A DNA stretch of 64,000 nt from JBAYIE01 sp965279165 (lineage in GTDB: Bacteria; Bacteroidota; Bacteroidia; UKL13-3): NCBI GenBank assembly GCA_965279165.1, contig OZ257140.1:868001-932000 (forward strand), in the 5' to 3' direction. This document shows, in pieces, positions 32,067 to 41,375 of this stretch (position 1 is the stretch's first letter; the number at the start of each line of letters is the position of its first letter). The notes under the pieces were generated by a model. The model saw only the letters and a program-made list of their open reading frames with translations, did no database searches and was not told where the DNA came from. Both the position numbers and the translations under genes were made by a program.

Positions 32067-33090
32067 AATTAACTACCCAAGTTTCTTTTCCGGCAATCAA
32101 CTTATCCAAATCGCCAACACCAAAATTCTGTTTTGCTTGTTCGATTTGGTTATTAAACAATTCATCAAAAGTTGCTTTGTTGTTGTTGATATAAAACACG
32201 CCGAATGGACGAGGAAAATGACCATCAACGGCAGGGTCATCATAAAAGCGGGAAAGTATAGTAGCTTTTACCAAATCTGTTTCGTCATGAACCCAAAGTT
32301 CATTTGCAGAAACATCAGCAAGTTTAACTACCATGGGTTTAAACCCATCTAATTTTATTCCTAATTCGTTGGTTTCACCGAAGATTAATGGTTTACCATG
32401 TTCCATCATCAGTGTTTGTTGTTTTTTGCTTCCTTTTTCGGTGTATACTTCAAAAGCTCCGTCGTTAAACACATTGCAGTTTTGGTATATTTCTATCAGT
32501 GAAGTTCCTTTATGTTCGTAACCTCTACGAATAACCGCTTGTTGGTGTTTTGGATCTCTGTCCATGGTTCTCGCTACAAAAGTTGCATCTGCACCCAAAC
32601 ACAAAGCGATTGGATTAAAAGGATAATCAACACTTCCATAAGGTGTAGATTTGGTAACCTTTCCTTGCTCAGAAGTTGGTGAATATTGCCCTTTTGTTAA
32701 TCCGTAAATCTGGTTGTTAAACAACAACACATTTAAATCCGGATTGCGTCGCATCATATGTATAAAGTGATTGCCTCCAATCGACATCGAGTCGCCATCC
32801 CCTGTTACAACCCATACCGATAAATCAGGGCGGCTTGCTTTTAACCCGGTGGCAATAGCTGTTGCTCTACCATGTATCGAATGCATGCCAAAAGTTTCCA
32901 TATAATATGGGAATCTGGAAGAACAACCAATTCCTGAAATAAATACAAATTCTTCTTTTGGTCGACCCAAATCCGGTAATACCGTTTGAACTTGTTTTAA
33001 TATTGAATAATCGCCACAACCCGGGCACCATCTTACTTCCTGATCTGATGCGAAATCTTTGGATGTTAGTTTTTCTGTTGTTATTTCCAT
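32065..33090 (-). CDS. korB: 2-oxoacid:ferredoxin oxidoreductase, beta subunit (KorB type)
   Basis: 341 residues. It carries the TPP-binding half of 2-oxoglutarate (or related) ferredoxin oxidoreductase. VRWCPGCGDYSIL near the N-terminus, GIGCSSRFPYYM, GRATAIATGLKASRPDLSVWVVTGDGDSMSIGGNHF (TPP/Mg2+ motif GDGD...N) and NNQIYGLTKGQYSPTS are all present. The C-terminal extension lengthens it to the size seen in Bacteroidota. The alpha subunit (korA), which normally precedes it, is absent: the gene upstream is divIC, 107 nt away. Confidence 0.95.
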   Translation of the reverse strand: MEITTEKLTSKDFASDQEVRWCPGCGDYSILKQVQTVLPDLGRPKEEFVFISGIGCSSRFPYYMETFGMHSIHGRATAIATGLKASRPDLSVWVVTGDGDSMSIGGNHFIHMMRRNPDLNVLLFNNQIYGLTKGQYSPTSEQGKVTKSTPYGSVDYPFNPIALCLGADATFVARTMDRDPKHQQAVIRRGYEHKGTSLIEIYQNCNVFNDGAFEVYTEKGSKKQQTLMMEHGKPLIFGETNELGIKLDGFKPMVVKLADVSANELWVHDETDLVKATILSRFYDDPAVDGHFPRPFGVFYINNNKATFDELFNNQIEQAKQNFGVGDLDKLIAGKETWVVN

Positions 33091-33196
33091 AATGATTGCG
33101 AATAGTCTTTTTTCTATCCTTTGATACAGGTACGATATTATTAAAATTTCAGATACTTTTTAGCATGAAATGAATGATTCTTCTCCTATTTAAGAA

Positions 33197-33514
33197 TTAT
33201 TCTACTTCTTGATTTTCAGATTTTTGTGGTGCCACAATCACAAATACATCTTCATCGTCTCTTTTCATCAAATACTTTTCTCTTGCAAACTTCTCCAGAT
33301 TCTTATCGTTGGAAAATAATTCATTGTATTGTCGACGGGCATCTTCAATCTGCTTCTGGTAATACCGATGCTCTGTTTTAACTTTATTGTATTGCTTGTG
33401 CATCTTGTATTGATCGAGCACATTGTTCTTGTCCGAAAAAAACAACAATAATATAAATGCCGCTAAAGCAATCAGGTATTTATTGGTTATCCATTTTTTC
33501 CAATTCACTAACAT
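33197..33514 (-). CDS. Septum formation initiator (DivIC/FtsB-like)
   Basis: 105 residues: a short cytoplasmic N-terminus (MLVNWKKWITN), one membrane helix (KYLIALAAFILLLFFS), then a periplasmic coiled coil (LDQYKMHKQYNKVKTEHRYYQKQIEDARRQYNELF) ending in the conserved LEKFAREKYLMKRDDEDVFVI. It belongs to the FtsB-FtsL-FtsQ divisome subcomplex. I place the start at ATG 33514: the longer frame to 33565 would run back through the enolase terminator (33526-33554). Confidence 0.88.
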   Translation of the reverse strand: MLVNWKKWITNKYLIALAAFILLLFFSDKNNVLDQYKMHKQYNKVKTEHRYYQKQIEDARRQYNELFSNDKNLEKFAREKYLMKRDDEDVFVIVAPQKSENQEVE

Positions 33515-33525
33515 TGGTACGAAAA

Positions 33526-33554
33526 TAAAAAAGCCGCACAAATATGGTGCGGCT
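33526..33554 (-). terminator. Rho-independent terminator after eno
   Basis: Minus-strand stem AGCCGCAC/GTGCGGCT (33547-33554/33532-33539), 7-nt loop, followed by a T run. It lies 20 nt after the enolase stop and 12 nt before the divIC start. Confidence 0.88.
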
Positions 33555-33574
33555 CTGTTTAACACAAATGTGGA

Positions 33575-34864
33575 TTACTTTAGAAATTTGAAGTCAGTTC
33601 CCGGGTAATATGCATTGGTACCCAATTCTTCTTCAATGCGTAATAACTGGTTGTATTTGGCAATTCTGTCGGTACGGCTTGCAGAGCCGGTTTTAATCTG
33701 ACCTGAATTTAATGCAACTGCTAAATCAGCAATGGTCGTATCTTCGGTTTCGCCCGAGCGATGACTCATAATATTGGTATATGCATTCCTTGTAGCAAGG
33801 TTTACGGCATCAATGGTTTCGGTTAGCGATCCTATTTGGTTAACTTTTACCAAAATAGAATTTGCTATTTGTTGGTCGATTCCTTTTTGTAAGCGTTTGC
33901 TGTTGGTAACAAACAAATCATCCCCTACCAATTGAACTTTACTACCAATTTCTTTGGTTAACAATGCCCATCCATTCCAATCATCTTCCGACATTCCATC
34001 TTCGATGGATAAAATCGGATACTTTTCTGTCCATGTTTTCCAATACGCTACCATACCTGCCGAATCCATTTCACGTTTATCCGATTTCTTAAACGTATAC
34101 AATCCGGTTTTTTCGTTATAGAATTCTGTTGTAGCAGCATCCATTGCAATGAAAATATCTTTCCCGGGTTTGTAACCGGCTTCTTCAATAGCTTTTAATA
34201 CGGTTTCAATTGCCTCTTCATTGGATTGAATATTTGGGGCAAATCCACCTTCATCACCTACATTGGTCGAATATCCTTTTTTCTTCAATACATTTTTTAA
34301 ATGATGAAACACTTCTGTTCCCATTCTTAATGCATCACTAAAAGTTTCGGCGCTTACAGGCATAATCATAAACTCCTGAAAATCGATTGCATTGTCGGCA
34401 TGTGCACCGCCATTCAAAATATTCATCAACGGAATTGGCAATGTGTTTGCATTAACTCCTCCTACATATCTATATAATGGCATGTTGCATTCTATTGCTG
34501 CAGCTTTGGCACAAGCCAACGAAACAGCCAAAATTGCATTGGCCCCCAGTTTGGCTTTGTTTTCTGTTCCATCCAAAGCAAGCATGGTATGGTCAATTTC
34601 ATTTTGTTCAAAAACATCGACCCCAATTAAACGGTCGGCGATATCATCATTTACGTTTTTCACAGCCTGAAGTACTCCTTTTCCCATGAATACCTTTTTA
34701 TCGCCATCGCGTAATTCTACCGCTTCGTGGGCGCCGGTTGATGCTCCTGAAGGTACAGCAGCTCTGCCCATTGCACCGGCTTCTGTTATAACTTCTGCTT
34801 CTAATGTTGGATTGCCTCGCGAATCAAGAATTTGGCGGGCATGGATGTTGATTATTGAACTCAT
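33575..34864 (-). CDS. eno: Enolase
   Basis: 429 residues, the standard length. It converts 2-phosphoglycerate to phosphoenolpyruvate in glycolysis. Visible are IHARQILDSRGNPTLEAEV at the N-terminus, the substrate-loop SGASTGAHEA, GGAHADNAIDFQEFM, metal ligands in FIAMDAATTEF, LSIEDGMSEDDW and LVGDDLFVTN, and the catalytic Lys in NSILVKVNQIGSLTET plus MSHRSGETEDTTIADLAV. It is downstream of carA with a 51-nt spacer occupied by a heptamer array, and ends in a clear hairpin terminator. Confidence 0.98.
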   Translation of the reverse strand: MSSIINIHARQILDSRGNPTLEAEVITEAGAMGRAAVPSGASTGAHEAVELRDGDKKVFMGKGVLQAVKNVNDDIADRLIGVDVFEQNEIDHTMLALDGTENKAKLGANAILAVSLACAKAAAIECNMPLYRYVGGVNANTLPIPLMNILNGGAHADNAIDFQEFMIMPVSAETFSDALRMGTEVFHHLKNVLKKKGYSTNVGDEGGFAPNIQSNEEAIETVLKAIEEAGYKPGKDIFIAMDAATTEFYNEKTGLYTFKKSDKREMDSAGMVAYWKTWTEKYPILSIEDGMSEDDWNGWALLTKEIGSKVQLVGDDLFVTNSKRLQKGIDQQIANSILVKVNQIGSLTETIDAVNLATRNAYTNIMSHRSGETEDTTIADLAVALNSGQIKTGSASRTDRIAKYNQLLRIEEELGTNAYYPGTDFKFLK

Positions 34865-34871
34865 GATTAAG

Positions 34872-34913
34872 TAATTAGTTATTAGTAATTAGTAATTAGG
34901 GGTTAGGGGTTAG
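34872..34913. repeat. Heptamer tandem array between carA and eno
   Basis: Six in-register units on the plus strand: TAATTAG, TTATTAG, TAATTAG, TAATTAG, GGGTTAG, GGGTTAG. It begins 7 nt upstream of the eno start and ends 2 nt from the carA stop. Confidence 0.9.
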
Positions 34914-34915
34914 AG

Positions 34916-36013
34916 TTAGGACATCAATGAGACAAAATCATCGAATAAATAGCGACTGTCGTGTGGACCCGGTGCGGCTTCCGGATGGTATTGAACCGAA
35001 AATGCTTTTTTGTTCTTCATCCGGATTCCTTCAATCGTATTGTCGTTGAGATTTACATGGGTTATTTCGAGGTCTTTGTGATTTATGAGGTCTTCTTCTT
35101 TAATAGAAAACCCGTGATTCTGAGAAGTTATTTCACAATGGTTACGGATAATATTTTTAACCGGATGATTTAGCCCCCTATGTCCGTTATGCATTTTAAA
35201 TGTGGATATACCATTCGCCTCTGCCAACATTTGATGTCCCAAACAAATACCAAACAATGGAATATTATTGGCCAGAATTTCTTTTACCGTATCAACGGCA
35301 TAATCCATCGTAGCAGGGTCTCCTGGGCCGTTAGAAATCATAAAACCATCCGGCTTAAATTTCATCATCTCCGAAAACGATGTTTTTCCGTTGAAAACAG
35401 CTAAATAACAATCTCTTTCCGTTAAGCTCCTTAAAATATTCTTTTTTACTCCCAGATCCAAAACGGCTACTCTTTTCGCCGCATCGACATTACCTACATA
35501 ATAGGTATCTTTTGTAGATACCTGCGACGACAATTCCAATCCTTCCATAGATGGCAACGCTTTCAACTCTTCCAGCAATTCGTCAACTGTTTTGTTTTCA
35601 GAAGATATAATGGCATTCATGGCGCCTTTATCCCTGATGTGACGTACAATTTCGCGGGTATCTACATCCGTTATTCCGACCAGATTATGCAAGGCAAAAT
35701 ATTCCTGAACCGTCATTTCGGATTGTTTTCGTGAAAATGGAATATTGAATTGTTTGCAAACCAATCCGGCAATCTTTATGCTTTCCGATTCTATTTCTTC
35801 TGTATGAATACCATAATTACCGATATGTACATTGGTCTGAATCAAGATCTGCCCAAAGTAAGAAGGATCAGTAAATACTTCCTGGTAACCGGTCATTCCG
35901 GTATTGAAACAAATCTCACCGGTAGTGGTTCCGATTTTTCCAATAGATGTTCCGGTAAATACAGTTCCGTCGGCCAGAACCAGGGTAGCGGGGAATTTTA
36001 TCTGTTTGTCCAA
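34916..36013 (-). CDS. carA: Carbamoyl-phosphate synthase, small (glutaminase) subunit
   Basis: 365 residues. It hydrolyses glutamine and channels ammonia to CarB for carbamoyl phosphate (arginine and pyrimidine synthesis). The N-terminal CPSase small domain has LADGTVFTGTSIGKIGTTTGEICFNTGMTGYQEVFTDPSYFGQI. The C-terminal class I amidotransferase domain has FMISNGPGDPA, the nucleophilic Cys in LFGICLGHQMLAEA, and His/Glu in FSVQYHPEAAPGPHDS. carB is not in the window. Confidence 0.97.
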   Translation of the reverse strand: MDKQIKFPATLVLADGTVFTGTSIGKIGTTTGEICFNTGMTGYQEVFTDPSYFGQILIQTNVHIGNYGIHTEEIESESIKIAGLVCKQFNIPFSRKQSEMTVQEYFALHNLVGITDVDTREIVRHIRDKGAMNAIISSENKTVDELLEELKALPSMEGLELSSQVSTKDTYYVGNVDAAKRVAVLDLGVKKNILRSLTERDCYLAVFNGKTSFSEMMKFKPDGFMISNGPGDPATMDYAVDTVKEILANNIPLFGICLGHQMLAEANGISTFKMHNGHRGLNHPVKNIIRNHCEITSQNHGFSIKEEDLINHKDLEITHVNLNDNTIEGIRMKNKKAFSVQYHPEAAPGPHDSRYLFDDFVSLMS

Positions 36014-36117
36014 GGTTGCTTAGATTTGGGCAAAGATAAGAAAATACGAAAATTTCTCTATTGCATTTTTACACATTGGATACACACCCTTCCCATTAAG
36101 GCAATTCAACGCCATTC

Positions 36118-37317
36118 TTACTTTACCGGTATATCAATTTCCTGTCGCTGGCCTTTACGGTTAGTTACGATAACTTTATTTGGACCGGATTTATGCAACA
36201 AGATGTGTTTGGTATCGCCTGTATGCTTTAATTCAATAATATCTACCGGAACGGCAGTTTCAATATTTTCGCCATCCATATAAACCTTTACCAAACAAGG
36301 AAATTCAATGGTAATCATGTTGTTTATAGGTGCTAGTTTTTTATCGGCAGTTACCAACCATTTCGGACGAAAATTATAATTTACGGTATTGGGATGGTAA
36401 ACCATACAATCTACTTTTTTGTGTCTGCTTCTTGATTTATTGAACGACATACCTAATGTATCAACATATACTACATCCGAATCCGGATTCATCAATTTAC
36501 GGTATACATTTCCAACAATATGGTATTCCGACAATTCTACCTGATCTACTGTAAAAGGATCAATTCCGGTAATTCCTTTTAATTGACCTGCCATGGGCAA
36601 AACCATAAAATTCTTGGTCGAATCTTCGATGATATGATCGAACCCACAATAAATAATAATCTTAGCGTTGGGGTGCTTATCCATAAACTGCTTAATGTTG
36701 ACGGCTTGCGCCAACTCTCTGTTCATGTCCTTTTGCGACTCTGAATCGTATTTCTTCTCATATGAAAAAACACGATAGCCTTCTTTAATAGATGTCCGGA
36801 ATAAATCGCCGTAACGAGGTTCGTTCAAATAAAATCCACTTTTCACCGTTGGATAATTTAAACTGCTCTTTTCGGAGGAAACAGAATCAGAATTTTCCAA
36901 TCCTTCCATACCAATACATTGATAACCCAACTCCTTTAACGGCTTTAACAAGGAAACAACAAAGGCACGATGCATCGGTTGGTAATGTGCTTCGTTGATA
37001 ATAATAATCTTTGTTTTGGCAGCTTGTTCGAGTATATAAGAAACTGCATTTACCGGTTGATAGGATTGAAAAAATGATTTGTCGGATTCGGTAGGGACAG
37101 GTGCCTTGGCTTGAGGAAACTGCATATCACGCGTTTCGATGGCTTTTCTATATTCCCCTATAAACGAAAAGTATTCTGAAGTACGTTGGTATTTGTAAAT
37201 CGATGTATCAAAAAAAAGTAAACTATCGAGTTCGACAGAAAATTTATAGTTAAATGTTTGGCCGAAAAGGCCCAATGGAAGCAATAAACAAAATGGAATG
37301 ATATACTTTTTAAACAT
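36118..37317 (-). CDS. Exported EreA/ChaN-like (erythromycin-esterase superfamily) protein
   Basis: 399 residues starting MFKKYIIPFCLLLPLGLFGQ, a signal peptide; ATG 37317 is preferred to 37329. The fold pattern of the EreA/ChaN/TraB-like superfamily is visible: KIIIINEAHYQPMHRAF (Glu-x-His), LKELGYQCIGMEGLE, RYGDLFRTSIKEGYRVFSYEKK, and AKIIIYCGFDHIIED (second His). Members include haem-binding and esterase proteins. The substrate is not predictable. It begins 28 nt after the pntB stop in the same direction, so co-transcription with pnt is possible. Confidence 0.7.
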   Translation of the reverse strand: MFKKYIIPFCLLLPLGLFGQTFNYKFSVELDSLLFFDTSIYKYQRTSEYFSFIGEYRKAIETRDMQFPQAKAPVPTESDKSFFQSYQPVNAVSYILEQAAKTKIIIINEAHYQPMHRAFVVSLLKPLKELGYQCIGMEGLENSDSVSSEKSSLNYPTVKSGFYLNEPRYGDLFRTSIKEGYRVFSYEKKYDSESQKDMNRELAQAVNIKQFMDKHPNAKIIIYCGFDHIIEDSTKNFMVLPMAGQLKGITGIDPFTVDQVELSEYHIVGNVYRKLMNPDSDVVYVDTLGMSFNKSRSRHKKVDCMVYHPNTVNYNFRPKWLVTADKKLAPINNMITIEFPCLVKVYMDGENIETAVPVDIIELKHTGDTKHILLHKSGPNKVIVTNRKGQRQEIDIPVK

Positions 37318-37345
37318 GCTTGCTATCATCCTGCTTTCAGATTTA

Positions 37346-38755
37346 CTACCCCAAACTTTTTATTTCGCTAACCAGTTGGGTTAAGGCTTTTTTGGCATCC
37401 CCAAATAACATACTGGTTTTAGGTTTGTAAAATAATTCGTTTTCAATTCCGGCATATCCGGCTTTCATGCTCCTTTTATTTACAATTACGTTGGTAGCGT
37501 TTTCCACTTCCAAAATTGGCATTCCATATATGGGAGAATTGGGATCCGTTTTGGCTGCAGGATTCACCACATCATTCGCTCCTACTATCAAAACAACATC
37601 TGTGGTATTAAACTCCGGATTTACCTCCTCCATTTCAATTAATTTGTCGTAGCTAACATTGCTCTCTGCAAGCAATACATTCATATGTCCGGGCATACGG
37701 CCTGCCACCGGATGAATTGCGTACTTAACTTCAACTCCTTCTCTTTCCAATAATTCTTCTAACTCGTGTACCACATGTTGTGCTTGTGCTACCGCCAAAC
37801 CATAACCGGGTACAATAATTACTTTTTTCGCATACTTCATTAAAATGGCGGTATCACTGGCGGTAATTTCTTTCACCGAACCCACCATTGCTGCTGATTC
37901 TCCGCCGGAAGAATTTCCACCAAAATTACCAATCAACACATTTAATAAAGAACGGTTCATTGCTTTGCACATCACAATGGTTAATAATGTACCCGCACTA
38001 CCAACCAAAATTCCACCAACCAACATTACTTTGTTATCGTATAAAAATCCTCCGCATGCAGCCGCTACTCCGGTAAATGAATTAAGAAGAGAAATTACAA
38101 CCGGCATATCTGCACCTCCAATCGGTAATACAAATAAAACGCCGTATAAAAGAGACAATGCCAGAACAGCATAAAACAATTGCATGTTTCCTGTAATAAC
38201 CATTGCGGCCATTCCTAAAATGACAACCAACAATCCGATATTGATGAACTGTTGTTTTCCAAAGGACTTATCTTTCACATTACCGCTTAATTTACCCCAG
38301 GCAATGATGGAACCTGCAAACGAAACAGAACCTATGATCATTCCTATTAATATGGTTATTAATTCACCTGTTGGGATTTCAACCAAAGTTGCTTCGGATC
38401 TTAAATGCTGAAATTCGATAACAGAAATAAGCATGGCACAAGCTCCTCCCATTCCATTAAACAAACTAACCATTTCAGGCATAGCTGTCATTTGTACTTT
38501 TTTAGCTGCTATCCAACCTACAATCGTTCCAACTACCAAAGCGGCAAAAATTAAACCAAGATTCCCGAGGTGGTGTGTTTCTCCATTTTCTTCGAAGGTG
38601 TATAAAAATATGGTCCCGAAAATGGCCAGTATCATTCCAAACGCAGCTATAAGATTCCCCTTACGAGCTGTTGCAGGGTTTCCTAAATACTTTAATCCAA
38701 GAATAAAAGTAACCGAGCCTATCAGATAAATTAGTTGTAATATATTTTGTGTCAT
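37346..38755 (-). CDS. pntB: NAD(P) transhydrogenase subunit beta
   Basis: 469 residues. It makes up the membrane part and NADP(H)-binding domain III of proton-translocating transhydrogenase, which drives NADPH formation from NADH. About nine membrane helices occupy residues 1-270. The C-terminal domain III has KVIIVPGYGLAVAQAQHVVHELEELL, HPVAGRMPGHMNVLLAES, DVVLIVGANDVVNPAAKTDPNSPIYGMPIL and KRSMKAGYAGIENELFY. It is third in the pntAA-pntAB-pntB operon, with an octamer array in the 69-nt gap after pntAB. Confidence 0.97.
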   Translation of the reverse strand: MTQNILQLIYLIGSVTFILGLKYLGNPATARKGNLIAAFGMILAIFGTIFLYTFEENGETHHLGNLGLIFAALVVGTIVGWIAAKKVQMTAMPEMVSLFNGMGGACAMLISVIEFQHLRSEATLVEIPTGELITILIGMIIGSVSFAGSIIAWGKLSGNVKDKSFGKQQFINIGLLVVILGMAAMVITGNMQLFYAVLALSLLYGVLFVLPIGGADMPVVISLLNSFTGVAAACGGFLYDNKVMLVGGILVGSAGTLLTIVMCKAMNRSLLNVLIGNFGGNSSGGESAAMVGSVKEITASDTAILMKYAKKVIIVPGYGLAVAQAQHVVHELEELLEREGVEVKYAIHPVAGRMPGHMNVLLAESNVSYDKLIEMEEVNPEFNTTDVVLIVGANDVVNPAAKTDPNSPIYGMPILEVENATNVIVNKRSMKAGYAGIENELFYKPKTSMLFGDAKKALTQLVSEIKSLG

Positions 38756-38783
38756 AATTATTAATATAAATTCGAAAATAGAA

Positions 38784-38818
38784 TGTGTAATTACGTAATT
38801 CTGTAATTACGTAATTTT
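38784..38818. repeat. Octamer tandem array in the pntAB-pntB spacer
   Basis: GTAATTAC/GTAATTCT-type units with two AATTACGTAATT palindromes. It ends 6 nt from the pntAB stop and lies within an operon. Confidence 0.85.
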
Positions 38819-38824
38819 TCAATT

Positions 38825-39127
38825 TCACTTTCTTTTCTTAAACATTTCCAGCATCCTGTCAGTAACTACAAATCCACCAACCACGTTCAATGTTCCAAGC
38901 ACCACTGCTAAAAAACCCAATGCCAAAGAGATATATTCAGTTGCCTGTCCCATTACGATAATGGATCCAATGATTACTACCCCATGTATGGCATTCGCAC
39001 CACTCATTAAAGGAGTATGCAATACACTTGGAACATGTCCGATTAATTCAATCCCAACAAAAATCATCAAAATCAGCAGATAAAACATTTCTTTGTTATC
39101 TGCTATAAATGCTAAAATAGTCTCCAT
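38825..39127 (-). CDS. pntAB: NAD(P) transhydrogenase subunit alpha, part 2 (membrane segment)
   Basis: 100 residues with three or four membrane helices (MFYLLILMIFVGIELIGHVPSVLHTPLMSGANAIHGVVIIGSIIVMG and YISLALGFLAVVLGTLNVVGGF). It ends VTDRMLEMFKKRK, the usual end of this subunit. It equals the C-terminal membrane part of E. coli PntA, encoded separately as in many Bacteroidota. It lies 9 nt after pntAA. Confidence 0.95.
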   Translation of the reverse strand: METILAFIADNKEMFYLLILMIFVGIELIGHVPSVLHTPLMSGANAIHGVVIIGSIIVMGQATEYISLALGFLAVVLGTLNVVGGFVVTDRMLEMFKKRK

Positions 39128-39136
39128 AAATTTTTA

Positions 39137-40264
39137 TTAATTGGCTTGTACTAAAGATGGGTGAATCACTTTTCCATCATGGGTAATTAAAGTTCCTTTG
39201 GTAATCTCTTCTTCCATTTCCCAATTCATTTTTTCGGAAGTTGACAGATGGGTTAAAAAGTTAAAAATATTTTTAGCATATAGTTCGCTGGCATTTTGCG
39301 GCAACGTAGAAGGAAGGTTCGTTTGTCCTACAATACTCACACCATGCTTTACTACCACTTTATCCGGTTCGCTTAATGCGCAATTACCACCTTGTTCAAC
39401 TGCCATATCTACAATTACACTACCTAGTTTCATTAGTTTCACTTGCTCCTCACTTATTAATACAGGCGCTTTTTTGCCTGCAACCAATGCTGTTGTGATA
39501 ACCAAATCGGCAGTAGAAAGAGATTTGTTCACAGCTTCTTTTTGTTTTTCGAGGTAAGCAGCACTTACTTCTTTGGCATAACCGCCAACTACTTTAACTT
39601 CTTCATCAGATTTCACTTCAATAAACTTGCCGCCCAGGGATTCAACCTGTTCTTTGGTTTCGGGACGAACATCCGTAACTTCAACAATAGCGCCAAGTCT
39701 TTTAGCAGTAGCAATCGCTTGCAATCCTGCAACTCCTGCTCCAAAAATTACGACCCTTGATGGGGTTAACGTTCCAGCGGCGGTCATCATCAATGGAAAT
39801 ATTTTTCCTAAGGTATCAGCTCCCAGAATTACAGCTTTGTATCCTGCAAGGTTATTTTGCGAACTAAGGGCATCCATATTCTGTGCCCTCGATATGCGAG
39901 GCATTGCATCCATTGAAAACGCACTAATTCCTTTATCCGCCAATGATTTTACCAAATCTGGATTAAAGGCATGGTACATATAAGAAATACAAATTGCTCC
40001 CGTTTTCATTGCACTTATTTCTTCGGAAGTTGGAGCATTTACCTTTATGAGTATGTCAGCACCTGCTATTAACTCATTTTTATTGGCATTTACCGTGCAA
40101 CCTGCATTTTGGTATGCTTCATCGTTAAAATTAGAGGCATATCCTGCCATGCTTTCAACACTGCACTTGTAACTTTTTTTTATAAATAACTGTGCAACAG
40201 CCGGAGTTAACGCAACACGTTTTTCGCCCGGCTTGGATTCTTTAACTACTACAATATTCAACAC
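39137..40264 (-). CDS. pntAA: NAD(P) transhydrogenase subunit alpha, part 1 (NAD-binding)
   Basis: 375 residues: soluble domain I that binds NAD(H). VVKESKPGEKRVALTPAVAQLFIKKSY is at the N-terminus. The alanine-dehydrogenase/PNT fold carries RISRAQNMDALSSQNNLAGYKAV and the Rossmann motif VVIFGAGVAGLQAIATAKRLGAIVEVTDVRPE. The start read here is GTG at 40264; a TTG one codon later is also possible. Divergent from the HDAC-like gene, with a 64-nt gap. Confidence 0.96.
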   Translation of the reverse strand: MLNIVVVKESKPGEKRVALTPAVAQLFIKKSYKCSVESMAGYASNFNDEAYQNAGCTVNANKNELIAGADILIKVNAPTSEEISAMKTGAICISYMYHAFNPDLVKSLADKGISAFSMDAMPRISRAQNMDALSSQNNLAGYKAVILGADTLGKIFPLMMTAAGTLTPSRVVIFGAGVAGLQAIATAKRLGAIVEVTDVRPETKEQVESLGGKFIEVKSDEEVKVVGGYAKEVSAAYLEKQKEAVNKSLSTADLVITTALVAGKKAPVLISEEQVKLMKLGSVIVDMAVEQGGNCALSEPDKVVVKHGVSIVGQTNLPSTLPQNASELYAKNIFNFLTHLSTSEKMNWEMEEEITKGTLITHDGKVIHPSLVQAN

Positions 40265-40328
40265 ATTTAGGACATTTAGTGCTTGTAAAAAAACTACAAT
40301 TGTTTGATATTTCCAACTATATTAAATC

Positions 40329-41234
40329 ATGTTCAAAATTGCTTATCATCATTGTTATCATCATTTGTTGCCGGATGGCCATCGGTTTCCGATGGAAAAA
40401 TATGACTTAATCCCTCAACAATTGCAGATTCAGGGCGTAATCTCCGAACACCAACTATTTGAACCCTCCCTATGCACCGATGATATACTGGCATTAACCC
40501 ATCATATAAATTATATCGAAAACCTGACAAAGGGAACAATTGAACCTGGAATGATGCGTAGAATAGGCTTTCCTTATAGTAAAGAGCTAATCACCAGAGA
40601 AAGAATAATTACCCGAGGAACCATTGAATGTGCGCTATTCGCATTAAAATTTGGTGCTTCGATGAATATTGCCGGAGGCACACACCATGCATTTAACGAC
40701 CGTGGAGAAGGTTTTTGTATATTCAATGATATAGCTGTAGCAGCCAATTATCTACTATACCACAACTTGGTCAAGAAAATTGCAATTATCGACCTCGATG
40801 TGCACCAAGGAAATGGCAGTGCTTCTTTATTTAAAAACACCCCTAATGTTTTTACTTTTAGTATGCATGGCAGAAATAACTATCCTTTTCTAAAAGAAAA
40901 ATCAGATCTCGATATAGCATTAGAAGATGGTATTGATGACACTGGTTATTTGCAATTATTATCTACTTTTCTCCCAAAATTGATCGAAGACCATAAACCT
41001 GAAATAATTTTTTACCAATGTGGGGTAGATATACTTGAATCAGATAAATTCGGAAAATTAAAAATAAGCATGGATGGATGCATGAAACGGGATGCCATGG
41101 TATTTGCAACCGCAAGAAATTGTAACCTGCCAATAGTGGCTGTTTTAGGGGGAGGATACTCGCCAAATATTTCTCAAATAGTGGATGCTCATTGTCAAAC
41201 ATTTATTGCATGCAAGAAATTTTATTTTGATTAA
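40329..41234 (+). CDS. Histone-deacetylase-superfamily (class II/AcuC-like) deacetylase
   Basis: 301 residues with the arginase/deacetylase fold. AGGTHHAFNDRGEGFCIFNDIAVAA holds the catalytic His pair. IIDLDVHQGNGSASLF carries zinc ligands (Asp, His), with a third in IIFYQCGVDILESD, and VAVLGGGYSPN closes the pocket. It probably deacetylates acetyl-lysine or small acetylated amines. Bacterial members act on diverse substrates, so the name should stay general. Confidence 0.92.
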   Translation: MFKIAYHHCYHHLLPDGHRFPMEKYDLIPQQLQIQGVISEHQLFEPSLCTDDILALTHHINYIENLTKGTIEPGMMRRIGFPYSKELITRERIITRGTIECALFALKFGASMNIAGGTHHAFNDRGEGFCIFNDIAVAANYLLYHNLVKKIAIIDLDVHQGNGSASLFKNTPNVFTFSMHGRNNYPFLKEKSDLDIALEDGIDDTGYLQLLSTFLPKLIEDHKPEIIFYQCGVDILESDKFGKLKISMDGCMKRDAMVFATARNCNLPIVAVLGGGYSPNISQIVDAHCQTFIACKKFYFD

Positions 41235-41298
41235 AATTAAAATTCCGGTTGCATTTTAGTAAATGAAATTTTTATTTCCCGCCCGAAATCAATTTTTT

Positions 41299-41332
41299 TT
41301 TGTTTTTACGTTTTATAAAACATATAACTTTG
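41299..41332 (+). promoter_or_regulatory. Bacteroidota-type promoter of the small acidic-tail gene
   Basis: TTTG (41299-41302), 22-nt spacer, TAACTTTG (41325-41332). The predicted start of transcription lies ~38 nt before the ATG at 41376. Confidence 0.6.
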
Positions 41333-41375
41333 CATTATACAAAAATCCGAAACGAAGAATTATATACAATCACCC

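Noticed and set aside
35750..36283. 177-residue plus-strand open frame
   Set aside because: Antisense to carA and the EreA-like gene; composition is that of a shadow frame.
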